Assembly (NCBI GenBank): GCA_964019165.1
Contig: OZ025268.1
Location: forward strand, 12,978,359 to 13,042,358
Source: Mastigias papua
Taxonomy: Eukaryota > Cnidaria > Scyphozoa > Rhizostomeae > Mastigiidae
Reading direction: 5' to 3'
DNA length: 64,000 nt
Below the pieces are notes generated by a model, which saw only the letters and a program-made list of their open reading frames with translations, searched no databases and was not told the origin of the DNA. Positions within the stretch are counted from its first letter, which is position 1. Every line of letters begins with the position of its first letter. A program made the translations under genes and the position numbers. Below are positions 1 through 11,920 of this stretch, piece after piece.

Positions 1-225
1 CGACTTATTACATCTTTTGCCGTAGAAACAAGCCGTGGAATAGTCCAGAACTTCTTTCCATCTAAGATGCAATCCATTGTAGCTTTGTTTTTTTTTTATT
101 ATCTGTGTTTTAACTTTTGTTATCGTTAGTTATTTGTTTTATTGTTATCGGGCTAGCCAATTGTAACTACCTTTTTAAGTGAGGTTACCATTGTATGTAG
201 CGGAATATAAAATGAAAGTCTCCAT
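1..225 (+). mobile_element. 3' end of an H-type non-LTR retrotransposon (cut by window edge)
   Basis: The window opens inside the last codons of an H-type element and continues through its 3' UTR. The UTR shares its layout with the one at 26402-26570: a CCAATTGTAA box, then GTGAGGTT, then ATTGTATGTAG, ending in ..CTCCATTTT where the other copy runs into (ATT)n. The junction with the next, minus-strand element lies near 223-230, where only a vestige of ATT repeat is left. Confidence 0.75.
3..65 (+). pseudogene. C-terminal tail of H-type RT/endonuclease protein
   Basis: Twenty codons and a TAA stop (63-65) encode a tail beginning TYYIFCRRNKPW and ending in PELLSI. It matches the C-termini of the complete H-type proteins at 14669-17881 (TYYIFCMRNKPW) and 23180-26401 (TYYVFCNRGKEW). 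The rest of the gene lies left of the window, so its integrity is unknown. Confidence 0.75.
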
Positions 226-318
226 TTTATAGCTTTCGCACAGGCAGTTCTTAATGCCGAAATTTTCCTCTTGGGTGGGCTACAACTAATAGCCAAGAGC
301 CAAGTGGCTGCTTTCACT

Positions 319-3300
319 TCACATGTCTAAGATTTTCCTCAGTATCCTAGCTGTTCCCAACAAGACTGATTTTTGTACCATTCCAACGTTCAATTTAATA
401 CCAAGTGTGTCCAACCATCCACTGAAGCCCTTGCTAATACACCCTAGAGCTCCTACAACAACTGGTAGAACAGCAACCTTTTTCAGAGGCCAAAGTCTTT
501 TCAGCTCTATCTTTAGGTTTTGATATTTTTCAATTTTCTCCATTTCTTTCTCACGTATCCTACAGTCACCTGGTACAGTAATATCAATTATGACACATGA
601 TTTCTTCTTTTTATCCACCAAGACTAAGTCGGGTCTCCTTGCCTCAATAACATTATCACACTGGATATTCATATCCCAGAGTAATTTAACATCATCATCT
701 TCCACAATTCCCTCAGGGCAATGCTCATACCACTTCTCTGTTCTCACAAGGTTATGCTTCTCACACAACTTCCAATGGACCAATTTTGCAACTGTGTCAT
801 GTCTTCTCTTATACTCACGTTGCGCTAGCTTTTTGCATTCACATATTATATGCTGTACAGTTTCCATCTTTTCACCACACATTCTACATAATGGATTGTC
901 CGATGTTTTGTCAATTTTATTCTTTGTATAGTTTGTCCTTAAGGCTTGTTCTTGTGCAGCACATATTGTTGCTTCGGTTTGCACTTTGAGATCACTTTGC
1001 ACCAACCATTTCCAAGATAACTCTTTATCTATCTCTTCAGCCATCTCACGAGCAAATTGTCCATGCATTCTCTTTTCATGCCATCTATTTTTAAACTCAT
1101 TTTGGCTATTTCTTTTGAAGTCTTCCTTCCTCATGAGATTTTCAGTCTTGATGGTACCAACTCTCATTACGCCTTTGAGTAATAGTTCATTCGATTCACT
1201 CACATACAATCCCAAATTATTCTCTTCCGATCTTACACATGTTTCAATGCTTATCAAGCCTCTTCCTCCATGATTTCGTTTCAAATACAGTCGATCAATG
1301 TCACTCTTCGGATGAAGGGCCCCATACATCGTCAAAGTCTTTCTCGTTGTCCTGTCCATTTGCTTCAACTCATCTACCTTCCAGTTAATAATTCCAGCTC
1401 CATATCTTAACAGTGCAACCGCCCAAGTATTAATTGCTCGAATCTTATTCTTACCATTCAATTTGGATTTTAATATTAACCTCAACCTTCTTTTATACTC
1501 TGCTGTGACTTTATGTTTCATTTCGTGTTCTTTTATCTCATCCAACTCTAAAATACCCATATAAGTATACCCATTCTCATCTACTACTTTCATTATTTCC
1601 TGGTTAGGTAAATGAATTCCATCAAACTTAACAAGTTTCCCTCTCTTCATTATAACCACTCCACATTTCTTTAAACCAAATTCCATACCGATATCTTCAC
1701 TAAATGTGAACACTGTTTGTACTAAACTATCTATCTGGTCGTTGCTTTTTCCAAAGAGTTTGAGGTCATCCATGAAGAGAAGATGATTAAGTCTAAATTC
1801 TTTCCCACCCCATACATAAGAAGCTTTTACTTTTCTTAACAGAAGAGACAAAGGAATCATACAAACAACAAAAATCAATGGCGACAAACTATCTCCTTGG
1901 AAAATGCCTCTTTTGACATCAATCTCGCATAAATCAGACCCATTTGAAGTTAAACGAAGTTTCCATTTCTTCATGCTTTTCCCAATATAACTTCTCAAAT
2001 TGTCAGCAATGCCAATCATATCAAGACACTCTAGAATCCAACTATGTGGGATAAGATCATAGGCCTTTCTATAGTCTATCCACGCCATAGCAAGATTTGT
2101 TTTTCGTTTCCTACAATCTTTAAGTATTGTCATATCTATCAGTAACTGATCCTTCATTCCCTTGCTTTTCCTCCTGCAGCCCTTTTGCTCCTCTGGAAGT
2201 AAGTGATTGTTTTCCATGAAAAGGTACATATCCTCGGCAACCATACCAGTAAATAATTTCCACATAAGTGGAAGACAGGTTATTGGTCTAAAGTTTTCGA
2301 CAGAGTTTCCCTTTGCTGCATCCTTTTGACATAGCACTGTTCTTCCGTATGTCATCCAAGATGGTATTTCTTTTGTCCCTTCTAGTATCAAATTTAACTG
2401 GGTAGCTATCCTTTTATGCATACTATCAAGCCTTTTTATCCAAAACCCTTGAACCCCATCATGTCCGGGTGCCTTCCAGTTTGGCATCTTCCTGCATTGT
2501 TTCTTTACTTTATCTTCAGTTATCGCCACATTCTGCTGGTCTACTCTCACAATCTCCTCTTTCAGATCACTCAACCATTCAGCTTCATTATTGTGCTCTT
2601 TCTCAACACTCCATATTCGATTCCAGAATGTCCTACATTCCTCGGCATCTGGTATGTCTCTATTACTACTCACTGTTTGTCCATTGAACTCGTTATAAAC
2701 TTTCTTTTGATGCACTTTGAACAATCTATTACTTTTATACTGATGAATCCTTTGTTCGTACCGTGCTAGTTTAGCAGATTTTGCAATGACCCTTTGCTTT
2801 AATTCTTCAATCACTACTATTAAACCCTTTCGCCTTACCCTATGCTTTTCCTCGACCAGCTTAGCCTTACCCTCTTTGCCTGCACCAATTTGCCCTTTTC
2901 TTATCCTTTCGAGAATGTTGCTATCCTTTCTCAACTACTTTATGTCTTCCCCAATACGTCTCTTCCACCATGGATCCTTCTTGTTCCCGCCTTCATACCT
3001 TTTGAGACCTAATTGATCTGCAACCCAAACACCTGCAGCTTTAATAAGATTATTTGTCTGGGTTATATCTTTTGTTTCAATCAATTCAATCACCCTGTTC
3101 ACCTTGGCCGTTGTTCTACTCATAATGTTCATATCAACTTTTTTAAAAGAAATACCATCAGCCTTTCTACCACTAACCAGAATTTCATTCAATTGAGCAA
3201 CAACATGCTGTGCTTCCTCATCTAATGTCTCAACATTAGCATTCATACTGTTTAGTAAATCATCCGAATCATCAGCAATCTGCTCATTTCCCTCATTTGT

Positions 3301-3732
3301 TCTTACCATGTCTCCCTCTGTTTGGTTTTCTTCCATATCCTCAATACTTTCATTCACCATCACATTCTCTGCATCTATCATCCTTCGGATATTTTCAAGC
3401 TCCAAATTAGAGAGCCAACCGTTTTTCCTAATTGCCCTTGCCTGATCGCATAATCTTTACTCAGTGATTTCAAAGACCCCATGTTCTTCCCATTCTTTCA
3501 TCATCCGTTGTCTGTATCCTCTAATCGGTTTACCTTCATCATCAAAAGGCTTACTTCTAAAATAACATTCCATAACAACCTTGTTCACGTTCTTAGACCA
3601 TTTCGTTCTGACAGTAGCAGGATGACGACCGGGTCCCCGCTGTCGAACCGGGGAACACCTGCCGGGCGAAGAACCTTCTCCTAAAGGTCCAGTTCTATTT
3701 ACGCCGTTATCTCCAAAAGTTTGATTTGACAT
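319..3732 (-). pseudogene. Type I RT plus restriction-like endonuclease protein, two nonsense codons
   Basis: A single frame of 1,137 codons starts with MSNQTFGDNGVN at 3732, the same place as its intact relatives. It is interrupted by TAA at 3457-3459 (where relatives have Q of TEQRLCDQ) and by TAG at 2935-2937. There is no frameshift. In order it encodes: an SPGRC..QRGPGR N-terminus; a W-S-K..VMECYF Myb/SANT-like region (about residues 45-115); a basic K-rich linker; the RT, with YRKAYD (motif A), GIFQGDSLSP (motif B) and FMDD (residues 653-656, nt 1765-1776); a CCHC knuckle CRMCGEKMETVQHIICEC (about 945); and the endonuclease RRPDLVLVD..DITVP (about 1028-1051). All catalytic residues remain, so the loss looks recent. 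Confidence 0.85.
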
Positions 3733-4119
3733 TTCACTTATAAAAGGTCTAGTGGATTTTAGGTTACACTACCACCGGTATTTTTATCGAGACACCATCT
3801 CTATATGATTGCCAACCAAGGCTAAAGAGCGCTTCATCTGCCGATAAAGTAGTGAAGTTTAGGTTGCACCACCACTAGTGTTTTTATTGTGACACCATCA
3901 CTAGGAAGGTTGCCAACCAAGGCTGAAGAGTCCCTCCTACCCATGAAACAGACTAGCCCCCGCCGGACGCCAACCCGGTACTTCATAGCCTCGGGGAGAG
4001 CTAACAGGTAGTACACCTTGCTCAAGGGTGACCTGGAGGTAGTTGTGGCTAAGGGTAACCTCATTATTTCACGTCGAAACTCCACAACCGGATGCAGTTT
4101 TTTGTCATACCCAGGACAA
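3733..4119 (-). promoter_or_regulatory. Structured 5' leader of copy I-1, hairpin module duplicated
   Basis: Type I leader of about 190 nt followed by two tandem copies of the module (AGCC-UUGG-UUGGC core inside a variable stem, then GAUGGUGUC..ACC). The stem-loops are at 3902-3939 (TAGGAGGG against CCTTCCTA) and, decayed, at 3802-3839. An upstream hairpin with CCGGGT/GTCCGG arms is at 3963-3978. Other type I leaders carry the module once. Confidence 0.6.
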
Positions 4120-4148
4120 ATTATTATTATTATTATTATTATTATTAT
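4120..4148 (+). repeat. (ATT)n microsatellite, element junction
   Basis: About ten ATT units lie between the 5' end of copy I-1 and the 3' end of copy II-1. This is read as target-site repeat shared by both insertions. Confidence 0.9.
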
Positions 4149-4261
4149 GTATATTTCGTTAAAGTTCTATTAAGTACAATCCCTTGCCGAGTTATGTCCT
4201 ATAACCTAGGGCACAGGAAGGTAAAGTTTCAAGTTCTTTATAACTGTCGCACTGTATCTGA

Positions 4262-7200
4262 TCATATAGAGAGCACTCGTCGCAGTAGATGAGCCGTCCT
4301 ATTTAGTACTATCTTTTGCAATTCTTGCAAGCAAGGGTTCCCGGGAATTCGCTTGATATGACCTTCAGTTTTCTTCTGTATCATGCCTAATGCCCCAATT
4401 ACTACAGGTACTATTGTTACTTTCAAATTCCACATCTTCTGTATTTCGATTTCCAAGTCTTTGTATTTGCTGACTTTTTCATACTCCTTAAGTGATAGAT
4501 TTCGATCGGAAGGCACTGTCATATCAATCAGTAAACATGTCTTTTCCTTGTGGTCTTTTACAATAATATCTGGCCGATTGGCTTTAATTGATCTGTCTGT
4601 GTGTATTGTGAAATCCCAAAGGATAGTAGCATCATTGCCCTTCGTAACTGGTTCTGGGTGATGTTCATACCAGTGTTCAGCGTGTGAAGCATTATAATGC
4701 TGGCATATTCTCCAGTGTAGGTACTGCCCCAATTTGTCATGTCGATCTTTGTATTCCTTTGGTGCAAGTATTGGGCATCCAGCAACTAGATGATCAATTG
4801 TTTCCACTTTATCCTCACATAGTCTACATCTAGGATCTGTTCCATTTCTTATTATATTTGCTTGATAGTTCCTTGTGAATAGGCTCTGGTCTTGTGCTGC
4901 CATTATGAACCCCTCAGTCTCTGCCTTTAGTCCAGCGCACCTCAACCATTGGTGGGTATTACGTTGGTCAATATCAGCGTCTTTGCTCCGTAGTGCATAT
5001 TGGCCATGTAAAGGCTTTTGCTCCCATTTGCTTTTGATAGCAACTAGTCCTTTCCTTTTTGCTTCTTGCTTTGCAATTTTTGCTAGTTTAGTTGGTTGCG
5101 TTTCATTCGTATCAATTGGTGATAGTTCTAACTCACACTCAAATTTTCGACTTTGACAGCTAACAGAATGGACCATTTTTGGTTTTTTCGTGTCTGTTAA
5201 CAAGTTGTAGCATCCAATCTTCAGTTGAATCCAGGTATGTTTGAAGTCCAATGGTTGTGGTTTTGTACATTAATTCCAGTTGTAGCAGTCCCTTTCCTCC
5301 GTCAGATCTTCGGATATACAGCCTATCAACATCAGCTTTGGGGTGATGCATTTTGTTTATGGTTAAAAGTTTCCTAACCTTAACATCTAGTCTCTTTATT
5401 TCTGGCATTGTCCAATATAGGATATTAAAACCGTAGGTAACTATAGGTATTGCCAATGAGTTGATTGCCATGATCTTATTTCTAGCATTGAGTTCAGTTT
5501 GGAGTATAGCTCTAACTCTACGATAGAATTCCTTTCTAACTTTTTCTTTATTGGCAGCATTTGCTACCCCTTCAGCTTCTTGGAATCCCAGATATTTATA
5601 CATCCCTTCGTGTTCCAATTCTTTAATAGTGGTACTCACATCAAGAATAATATTTTCAGCTTTGACAATTTTTCCTTTTGTGAACGTAGCTTTCGCACAT
5701 TTATCTAGCCCAAATTGCATTCCAATATCATCACTGAAATGTTTCACAGTATCCAATAACCCAGTAAGTTCACTGTCATTCCTTGCAAAAAGCTTTAAGT
5801 CGTCCATATAAAATAGGTGATTAATAGACTTACCCATTATCTGATATCCATAACCAGCATTATTGAGTTCAATTGATAAGGGGATCAGTGAAATACAAAA
5901 AAGGAGTGGCGACAGTGAGTCTCCTTGGAAGATTCCACACTTTATTCTTAAACTGTCTGTTTTTGCTGTACCATTTGCATGAGTTAACCTAAGGTTGGTG
6001 GTCCACAATCTCATATTATGCTGTAGAAAGTTAATAATAGTTGGTGAGAGCTTAAATATATCGAGAGCTCTCAAGATCCATCCATGCAGTACGCTATTGA
6101 ATGCCTTTCTATAATCTATCCAAGCCATGCTTAAGTTTCGATGGTTCTTTTGGCAATTTTCCATCAGCATACGATTTATCAGTAACTGGTCTTTGCATCC
6201 ATAAGATCCTCTTTTGCACCCCTTTTGTTCTAATGGGAACAGTTTGTTAGCTTCCATGAACGTGTACATTCTATCTGTTAGTACTGATGTAAGAATTTTA
6301 TAAGTAGTTGATAAACATGTAATTGGTCTAAAATTTTTGGCATTTGTAGTCTCTGGTGTTTTAGCAAGGAGATAGGTGATCCCCTCAGCAAGCCACTTTG
6401 GGGTTAAATCTGGTTCACTAATTATCTCCGACATCTGTTTCGCCAAGAGTTTGTGCATTGCAGACATATGAGACAGCCAGAAATTTGGAACTTTGTCAAT
6501 ACCAGGTGACTTCCACTTTTGTGATTTTTTTAGTGCATTCTCTAATTCCTCAACTGTTATATCATCCCATGATTGTGTCTCAATATTTTTGTATTTCTCA
6601 GCCACTTTATTAATCCATTCTGCATCTGCATTAAAACCTTTATCATTGCTCCAAATACTACTCCAAAAATTCTTTATTTCATTCTCACTTGGAATATCAT
6701 TCACTTCAATAGTTTGCTTACCAATTTCACGATAAAGTCTCTTCGGATCATCTTTAAACAATTTGTTCTGTCGGAAAAACTTTGTTCTCTTTTCATACCT
6801 ACGAATTCTTTGAGCCTTCAATTGAATTTTCTGTTTTAAAGTTTCTGTTATTTCAGGGATTTTAGTTTGTTCAGGTGATAACTTATATTTCCGGATTACT
6901 TTTCTAGCCTTACGAGTTTTGACAGCTACTCCTTTTGATAGCTCCTCCAGAATAGATATTTCTCCTCTGAAATATTCAATCTCCCTTTCGATCTTTTCTT
7001 TCCATTTTGGCTTCTTACATTTGTTTGTTTTTGGTTTGCTGTTATTGTTGGTCTTCGGATTTACTACCCAAGCAGTAGCATATATTAGTTGGTTCAGTTC
7101 GGTGAGATCAGGTTCCAGTTCTTCTAATATTTCTTTCATTGCATAGTTAGCAATCTTTATCTGCTTCAAAGCTTGCTTATTACTTTTGACCTTTACTAAC

Positions 7201-7940
7201 GACTGCCTGTCTTTCATTTCAATATTCCTTATTTTGGTATATTCTCGTAATATATCACTTCTCATTTGCCCTATCATAGTTTCATTTTGTTCTATGAAAT
7301 TCGGATCACAATTTCCATTCCCGTTTGCTTCCTCTTGATTCTGGTTTTCAACATTGTTTAAAACTTCTCTAATATCTTCTCTTTTACAGTGATCCGTAGT
7401 CTCGTCTCTCTGGTTGTCACTCACGTCAGTCACAGTTAGGTTCTGAGAGTCATCCATTTCTCTCCCATTGCTTTGGACTTCAAAAAGGGCTTTATTTTTG
7501 ATCACTTCTTTTTCCGCGTCAGTAAGACGGTTATTTTTAAGAATGTCTCTTCGGACATTTGCTAACTTATTGCAGTCAAGATATTCTCGTGGATTTTTAG
7601 AATGTCTTTTCCAGATGTTAAAAGTTGCTTCTGTAATATTTCTTCCTGATGGCTCGTTAAGTGCACAGTAAAATGCAAATAAAACTTCTTTATATTCCTC
7701 TCTAGTCCATTTTATACGGGTGATTTCCTTTCTAGATACTTGAGTTGTTGTTCTTGGTAGTTCAGGGTTAGGTTGATCCCGGTTCTGATGGCTATCCAAG
7801 GATTGAGAGAAATCTGTTCCAGTAGCAGATTTTTCGACCTCAGCCTGGTTCCACACTGAGGGACGCGGTCCTTGGTTATCCGCGCGACGACCGATGCGGC
7901 ATGATTTTGATCTGGTTTGCATATTTATAGCAAAGTGCAT
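4262..7940 (-). pseudogene. Type II RT plus restriction-like endonuclease, one frameshift
   Basis: Compared with the intact paralogue at 41519-45178, the frame is whole except for one extra A at about 5175 (GGACCATTTTTGG against GGACCTTTTTGG). That splits it into 5160-7940 (N-terminus and RT) and 4262-5251 (knuckle and endonuclease). It carries the RIGRRA..QGPRPS N-terminus, GIFQGDSLSP and YMDD in the RT, the knuckle CRLCEDKVETIDHLVAGC and the endonuclease RPDIIVKD..DMTVP. Motif A reads AWIDYRKAFNSVLH where the paralogue has ARIDYRKAFDSVPH, so this copy keeps the usual Trp but has N for the second Asp. Probably a recent copy inactivated by the frameshift. Confidence 0.88.
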
Positions 7941-8411
7941 TTTATTCTTACTGCCAAGAGGTAGCTTTTAGGTTGTACCATCACCAGTATTTTTCAAGAG
8001 ACACCATCTCAGTAATCAGGAGCATATTATCAGCAATTCACCCGGCTAATCCGGAACCGCCGAAAAGACACTCGGGTTTTAAATCAGAGTTTTCCTTCTC
8101 CTAGGAGATCTACCACCCAAGGTTTAAGGAGCCCCTCCTACCCCTCGGTTTGAATTCAGAGTTTTCCTTCTCCTATGTAGACTGCCTATCAAGGCTAACG
8201 AGCCCTACATGCCCGGAGCATCTGGTTAAAAGGCGCCAGAAACTCGCCGTCACCCCTTCTCTCTGTTAGTTCCATGCAGCTCCACCACGAGCAGGTCGAG
8301 AGCTGGGCTTTAGTTGTCAGAGGCTATTGGAGACGCAGCCAAATGGGGCATTTTATGAGACAATTGGAGCTCATCCCAATTGTCACCCCGGCAATGACAA
8401 CCTTGAGAGCC
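7941..8411 (-). promoter_or_regulatory. Type II structured 5' leader
   Basis: A type II leader unlike type I in its distal 200 nt but carrying the same hairpin core twice: 8175-8210 (perfect ATGTAG/CTACAT arms, GCUCGUUAGCC..GGC core) and 8102-8140 (TAGGAG/CTCCTA arms). The downstream GATGGTGTC box is present once, near 8000. Confidence 0.6.

Positions 8412-8457
<46 letters not shown>
8412..8457 (+). repeat. (ATT)n microsatellite, element junction
   Basis: About 15 uninterrupted TTA units lie between the 5' end of copy II-1 and the 3' end of copy I-2. Confidence 0.9.
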
Positions 8458-8458
<1 letters not shown>

Positions 8459-8533
8459 AAAGTATCGCACATTGATATAATGTCTTATCAATCAATGGTA
8501 CATTCTCCTTGATATTGGTGACAGCAAGTCTCC

Positions 8534-11500
8534 TCAATTTTCAAGGACTTTTCTCAAAATCCTTGCGGACTGCAAGATTACAGTCTTCTGCAACTCTTCA
8601 ATGGTGGTCTCAATTTCTAATTCTCTTAATCTCCTTTTAATGTTCTTCGGTGGTGTTCCTAGTGCCCCAATGACAATGGGGACTACTGTTATTCTCATAT
8701 TCCATAGCTTCTGGAGTTGTCTCTTTAAATCCTGGTATTTATCAACTTTTTCTTTCTCTTTCTGTTCTATCCTAGTATCATATGGTATGGCAAAATCAAC
8801 AATTGTGCACTTGTTTTCCTTCTTATTTACAGCAATTAAATCTGGTCTTCTGGCTTCAATTACTTGGTCAGTTTGAATGGTAAAGTCCCAAAGTATTTTA
8901 CAAGAGTCATTTTCAACGATAGCTTCTGGTTCATGATTATACCATTGCTCGCTTGCATGTATCCCAAACTTCTTGCATAAGTCCCAGTGAATTCGCTTCC
9001 CAACCCAATCATGCCTACGTTTGTATTCCTTCTGCGCCATTTTGCTGCACTCGCTAATGAGGTGATTAATAGTTTCATCAACTTTACCGCACATTCTGCA
9101 TTTACTATCCACCTGTGTTTTGTCAATTTTGACTTTGATGAGGTTCGTCCTAATAGCTTGCTCTTGGGCAGCTAAGATCAGCGCTTCTGTCTCCCTCTTA
9201 ATACCACTATTGTTTAACCATGTCCACCTTTCCGCTCCTGCACATTCTGCAGTCTGTCTAATAAACTGGCCATGTAGTACTTTCTCCTTCCAGCTTTCTT
9301 TTCGCTCTGTTGCTCTTCGAGTTTTATATTCCGTCACAGTTTCCTTTACCTCCATATCTGAATTTCGAGCTGCACTCAATAGTCGCTCATTGCTCCTCGT
9401 TATGTAACTCTCTAGCCCAATTTTTGATGTTTCTATCGTATCCTCAATACTACAAAATCCTCTGCCACCTTCCTTTCTGGAAATATACAGTCGGTCTATA
9501 TTGCTTTTTGGATGGAGTGCTTTGTGCATTGTCAACAGCTTTCTAGTGCGTCTGTCTAGATCCTGAACTTCTTGTTTCTTCCAGTCTAGAAAGGGAGCAG
9601 AATATCGGACAACTGACACAGCCCATGTATTAATTGCTTTAATTATGTTTTGTCCATTTAGTTTTGTCTCCAACACTTTCCTCACTCTTCTCTTATACTC
9701 TCTACTAACTCTGTCTTTCATCTCTGATGTCTTTATGGTGTCTGACTCGTGAACGCCAAGGTACTTGTAGTTTTCATCTTCTTTTAAGTTCCTTATCACT
9801 TTGTCATTCGGTAAGCTGATGCCATGAGACTCAACAATCTTTCCTCTTTTCATGACGAGTGACGCACATTTTTCAATTCCAAAGTCCATCCCTATATCTG
9901 AGCTGTCAATTCTGACTGTTTGTATCAATGACTCTAGATCTTTTTGGCTCTTCCCATACAGTTTTAAATCGTCCATGTAAAGCAAATGGTTTATTTTAAC
10001 TTTGTTTCCTGAAAACTCGTACCCAGTGGTTGCTTTTCTAAGGATTCTTGTGAGTGGGATCATTGATGTAACAAATAGCAAAGGTGATAAGGCATCACCT
10101 TGAAAGATTCCTCTCCTTATTCTTACTTCTCCAATTACTTCGTTTCTACACGTCATTTCAACTCTCCACAAGTTCATCGTCTCCTTTAGTAACTTTTGAA
10201 CATTCTGACTTACCTTTAGGGCTGCTAAACATTCCATTAACCAAGAATGGGGGATCAAGTCGTACGCCTTACAATAATCAATCCACGCCATTGATAAATG
10301 TTTCTTACGACTTTTCACCTCTTTCAAAATCATCCTATCTATAAAGAGTAGATCTCCAGTTCCTTTTGACTTCCTGCGACATCCTTTTTGTTCTTCAGGT
10401 AGTAAATCTTGTCCCTCTAGGTGTCTGTATATTTCATCATAAAATATGCCTGTAAGCAATTTCCACGCAAGGGGAAGGCATGTTATTGGGCGATAATTAC
10501 TCGCAACTGTACCTTTGGATCTGTCTTTTTGAATAAGCAAAGTTCTTCCCTTGGTCATCCAAAGAGGTGTTTTACCTTCCTCTAAGCATTTAGATAGCGT
10601 TAATGCGAGCAGTGAGTGAATGCTTTTAAATTTCTTTAGCCAAAATCCTTGGACGCCATCAGGCCCAGGTGCTTTCCAGTTGGGAAATTTCCTTAGGATT
10701 CTCTTAACAGTGTTTTCTGTGGTGCTGATATCCTCCTGTGCTTCACTCGCTCCAACTTCTTCGCAGAACTCTTTCAGCCACTCTGTGTCTTTCCTGTGTT
10801 CTCCTTCAATGCTCCAAATATCAGACCAGAATTTTTTCGCTTCTTCTGAATCTGGTGCTTCACTTTCCTCCAACCGTAGATCATTGTTTAGGAGCTGGTA
10901 GAATCTCCTTTCATTATTGGTAAATAATCTATTTTGCTGAAATTGGGAGATTCTCTGGTTGTATCTTTTTATTTTGGCTGCTTTAGCTTTAATTCGTTGA
11001 CAAATTATTTCCTTGGTTGTTCGCAGTCCTTTCTGTTTCATCTTATATCTTTTCTGCAGAATATCAGCATGCTTTTTCTTCAAGCTTCTTCCTTCTATTA
11101 GCAAATTAATTCTTGATAAGTCCTTGTTTAATACTTTTAGTTGGTTTTCCAATCTTCTTTTCAAATAAGGCTCCTTCCTCTCAGTTGCTTTTGATTTCAC
11201 ACCGATAATTTCTGTTACTAGAGCAGCTCCACAATATATAAAATCATTAAGTTCAGTGATATCTGCTACTTTCACTTTACCAAGTACTACATCCACTCTG
11301 TTAACTATATCTATCAAACGTCGTCGTTCCACTCCTCTCAAAGCTGGCAATCTCTTGCGCTCTCTTTCTTTGATTTCATTCAGCTGTTGTAATATTATTT
11401 TTTCGTTTTCATTTAAGTTATTCTGATCCCTATCTACAATAAATTGTCCCAAACTCACTCTGTCATTTACGTTTAGATCATTCTCGTTCCCATTAATCTC

Positions 11501-11920
11501 TAATTCTTGCTCATTATATTCACTTTTGTCTTCACTCGTTACGTCTCCTACAGCTTCAGATTCTTCATGTTCTACCATTCTCTTGATTTCTTCCAGTTCA
11601 AGCTCTGTCAACCATTTCTTTCGTATAATCTGAGCTTTCTGATCAAGTAAGCGCTGTTCAGTTATCTGGAACATCCCCTTGTCATTCCATATTCTATGCA
11701 TTCTATTTCTATATCCACTTACATTGGGATCACTTCGAAGGAAACACTCTATAACACATCTGTTTTCTTCATAAGACCACTTCTTTCTGACTTTTCTAGC
11801 AGTAGCTGGTTGACGACCGGGTCCACGCTGCTGGCCCGTGGAACACCTGCCGGGCGAAAGAGCTTCACATGATGTTCCACTCTCATTGACGCCGTTATCG
11901 GATTGTCCATTATCTGACAT
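8534..11920 (-). CDS. Type I retrotransposon protein: RT and restriction-like endonuclease, intact
   Basis: 1,128 residues starting at MSDNGQSDNGVN (11920). An in-frame ATG exists 39 nt upstream, but alignment with the other type I starts (MSNQTFGDNGVN, MSIDNISVNGIN) and the conserved TGAGTG before the ATG favour 11920. In order: SPGRC..QRGPGR; a Myb/SANT-like WSYEENRCVIECF region ending TEQRLLDQ; an acidic linker; a coiled basic KRYNQRISQFQQNRLF segment; RT with AWIDYCKAYD, GIFQGDALSP and YMDD (about 648-651); knuckle CRMCGKVDETINHLISEC (about 941); endonuclease RRPDLIAVN..VDFAIP (about 1023-1045); and a conserved tail ARILRKVLEN. By family it nicks the target and reverse-transcribes its own RNA by target-primed reverse transcription in the nucleus. 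No disabling change is visible. Confidence 0.9.
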   Translation of the reverse strand: MSDNGQSDNGVNESGTSCEALSPGRCSTGQQRGPGRQPATARKVRKKWSYEENRCVIECFLRSDPNVSGYRNRMHRIWNDKGMFQITEQRLLDQKAQIIRKKWLTELELEEIKRMVEHEESEAVGDVTSEDKSEYNEQELEINGNENDLNVNDRVSLGQFIVDRDQNNLNENEKIILQQLNEIKERERKRLPALRGVERRRLIDIVNRVDVVLGKVKVADITELNDFIYCGAALVTEIIGVKSKATERKEPYLKRRLENQLKVLNKDLSRINLLIEGRSLKKKHADILQKRYKMKQKGLRTTKEIICQRIKAKAAKIKRYNQRISQFQQNRLFTNNERRFYQLLNNDLRLEESEAPDSEEAKKFWSDIWSIEGEHRKDTEWLKEFCEEVGASEAQEDISTTENTVKRILRKFPNWKAPGPDGVQGFWLKKFKSIHSLLALTLSKCLEEGKTPLWMTKGRTLLIQKDRSKGTVASNYRPITCLPLAWKLLTGIFYDEIYRHLEGQDLLPEEQKGCRRKSKGTGDLLFIDRMILKEVKSRKKHLSMAWIDYCKAYDLIPHSWLMECLAALKVSQNVQKLLKETMNLWRVEMTCRNEVIGEVRIRRGIFQGDALSPLLFVTSMIPLTRILRKATTGYEFSGNKVKINHLLYMDDLKLYGKSQKDLESLIQTVRIDSSDIGMDFGIEKCASLVMKRGKIVESHGISLPNDKVIRNLKEDENYKYLGVHESDTIKTSEMKDRVSREYKRRVRKVLETKLNGQNIIKAINTWAVSVVRYSAPFLDWKKQEVQDLDRRTRKLLTMHKALHPKSNIDRLYISRKEGGRGFCSIEDTIETSKIGLESYITRSNERLLSAARNSDMEVKETVTEYKTRRATERKESWKEKVLHGQFIRQTAECAGAERWTWLNNSGIKRETEALILAAQEQAIRTNLIKVKIDKTQVDSKCRMCGKVDETINHLISECSKMAQKEYKRRHDWVGKRIHWDLCKKFGIHASEQWYNHEPEAIVENDSCKILWDFTIQTDQVIEARRPDLIAVNKKENKCTIVDFAIPYDTRIEQKEKEKVDKYQDLKRQLQKLWNMRITVVPIVIGALGTPPKNIKRRLRELEIETTIEELQKTVILQSARILRKVLEN

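Larger units (their letters stand above)
228..4119 (-). mobile_element. Type I Dong/R4-like non-LTR retrotransposon, full length but inactive (copy I-1)
   Basis: A full-length minus-strand element. The 5' end abuts (ATT)n at 4120-4148 with the usual type I leader start (TGTCCTGGGTATGAC on the minus strand), and the 3' UTR ends near 228. It has one long reading frame broken by two stop codons. Its leader carries a tandem duplication of the hairpin module (see 3733-4119). Confidence 0.8.
4149..8411 (-). mobile_element. Type II Dong/R4-like non-LTR retrotransposon (copy II-1)
   Basis: A full-length minus-strand copy nearly identical to 41406-45672 over coding region, leader and 3' UTR. Both 3' ends stop at the same base next to ATT repeat (GTATATTTCG on the plus strand). 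The 5' end abuts 46 bp of (ATT)n. Its single ORF is broken by a 1-bp insertion. Confidence 0.88.
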
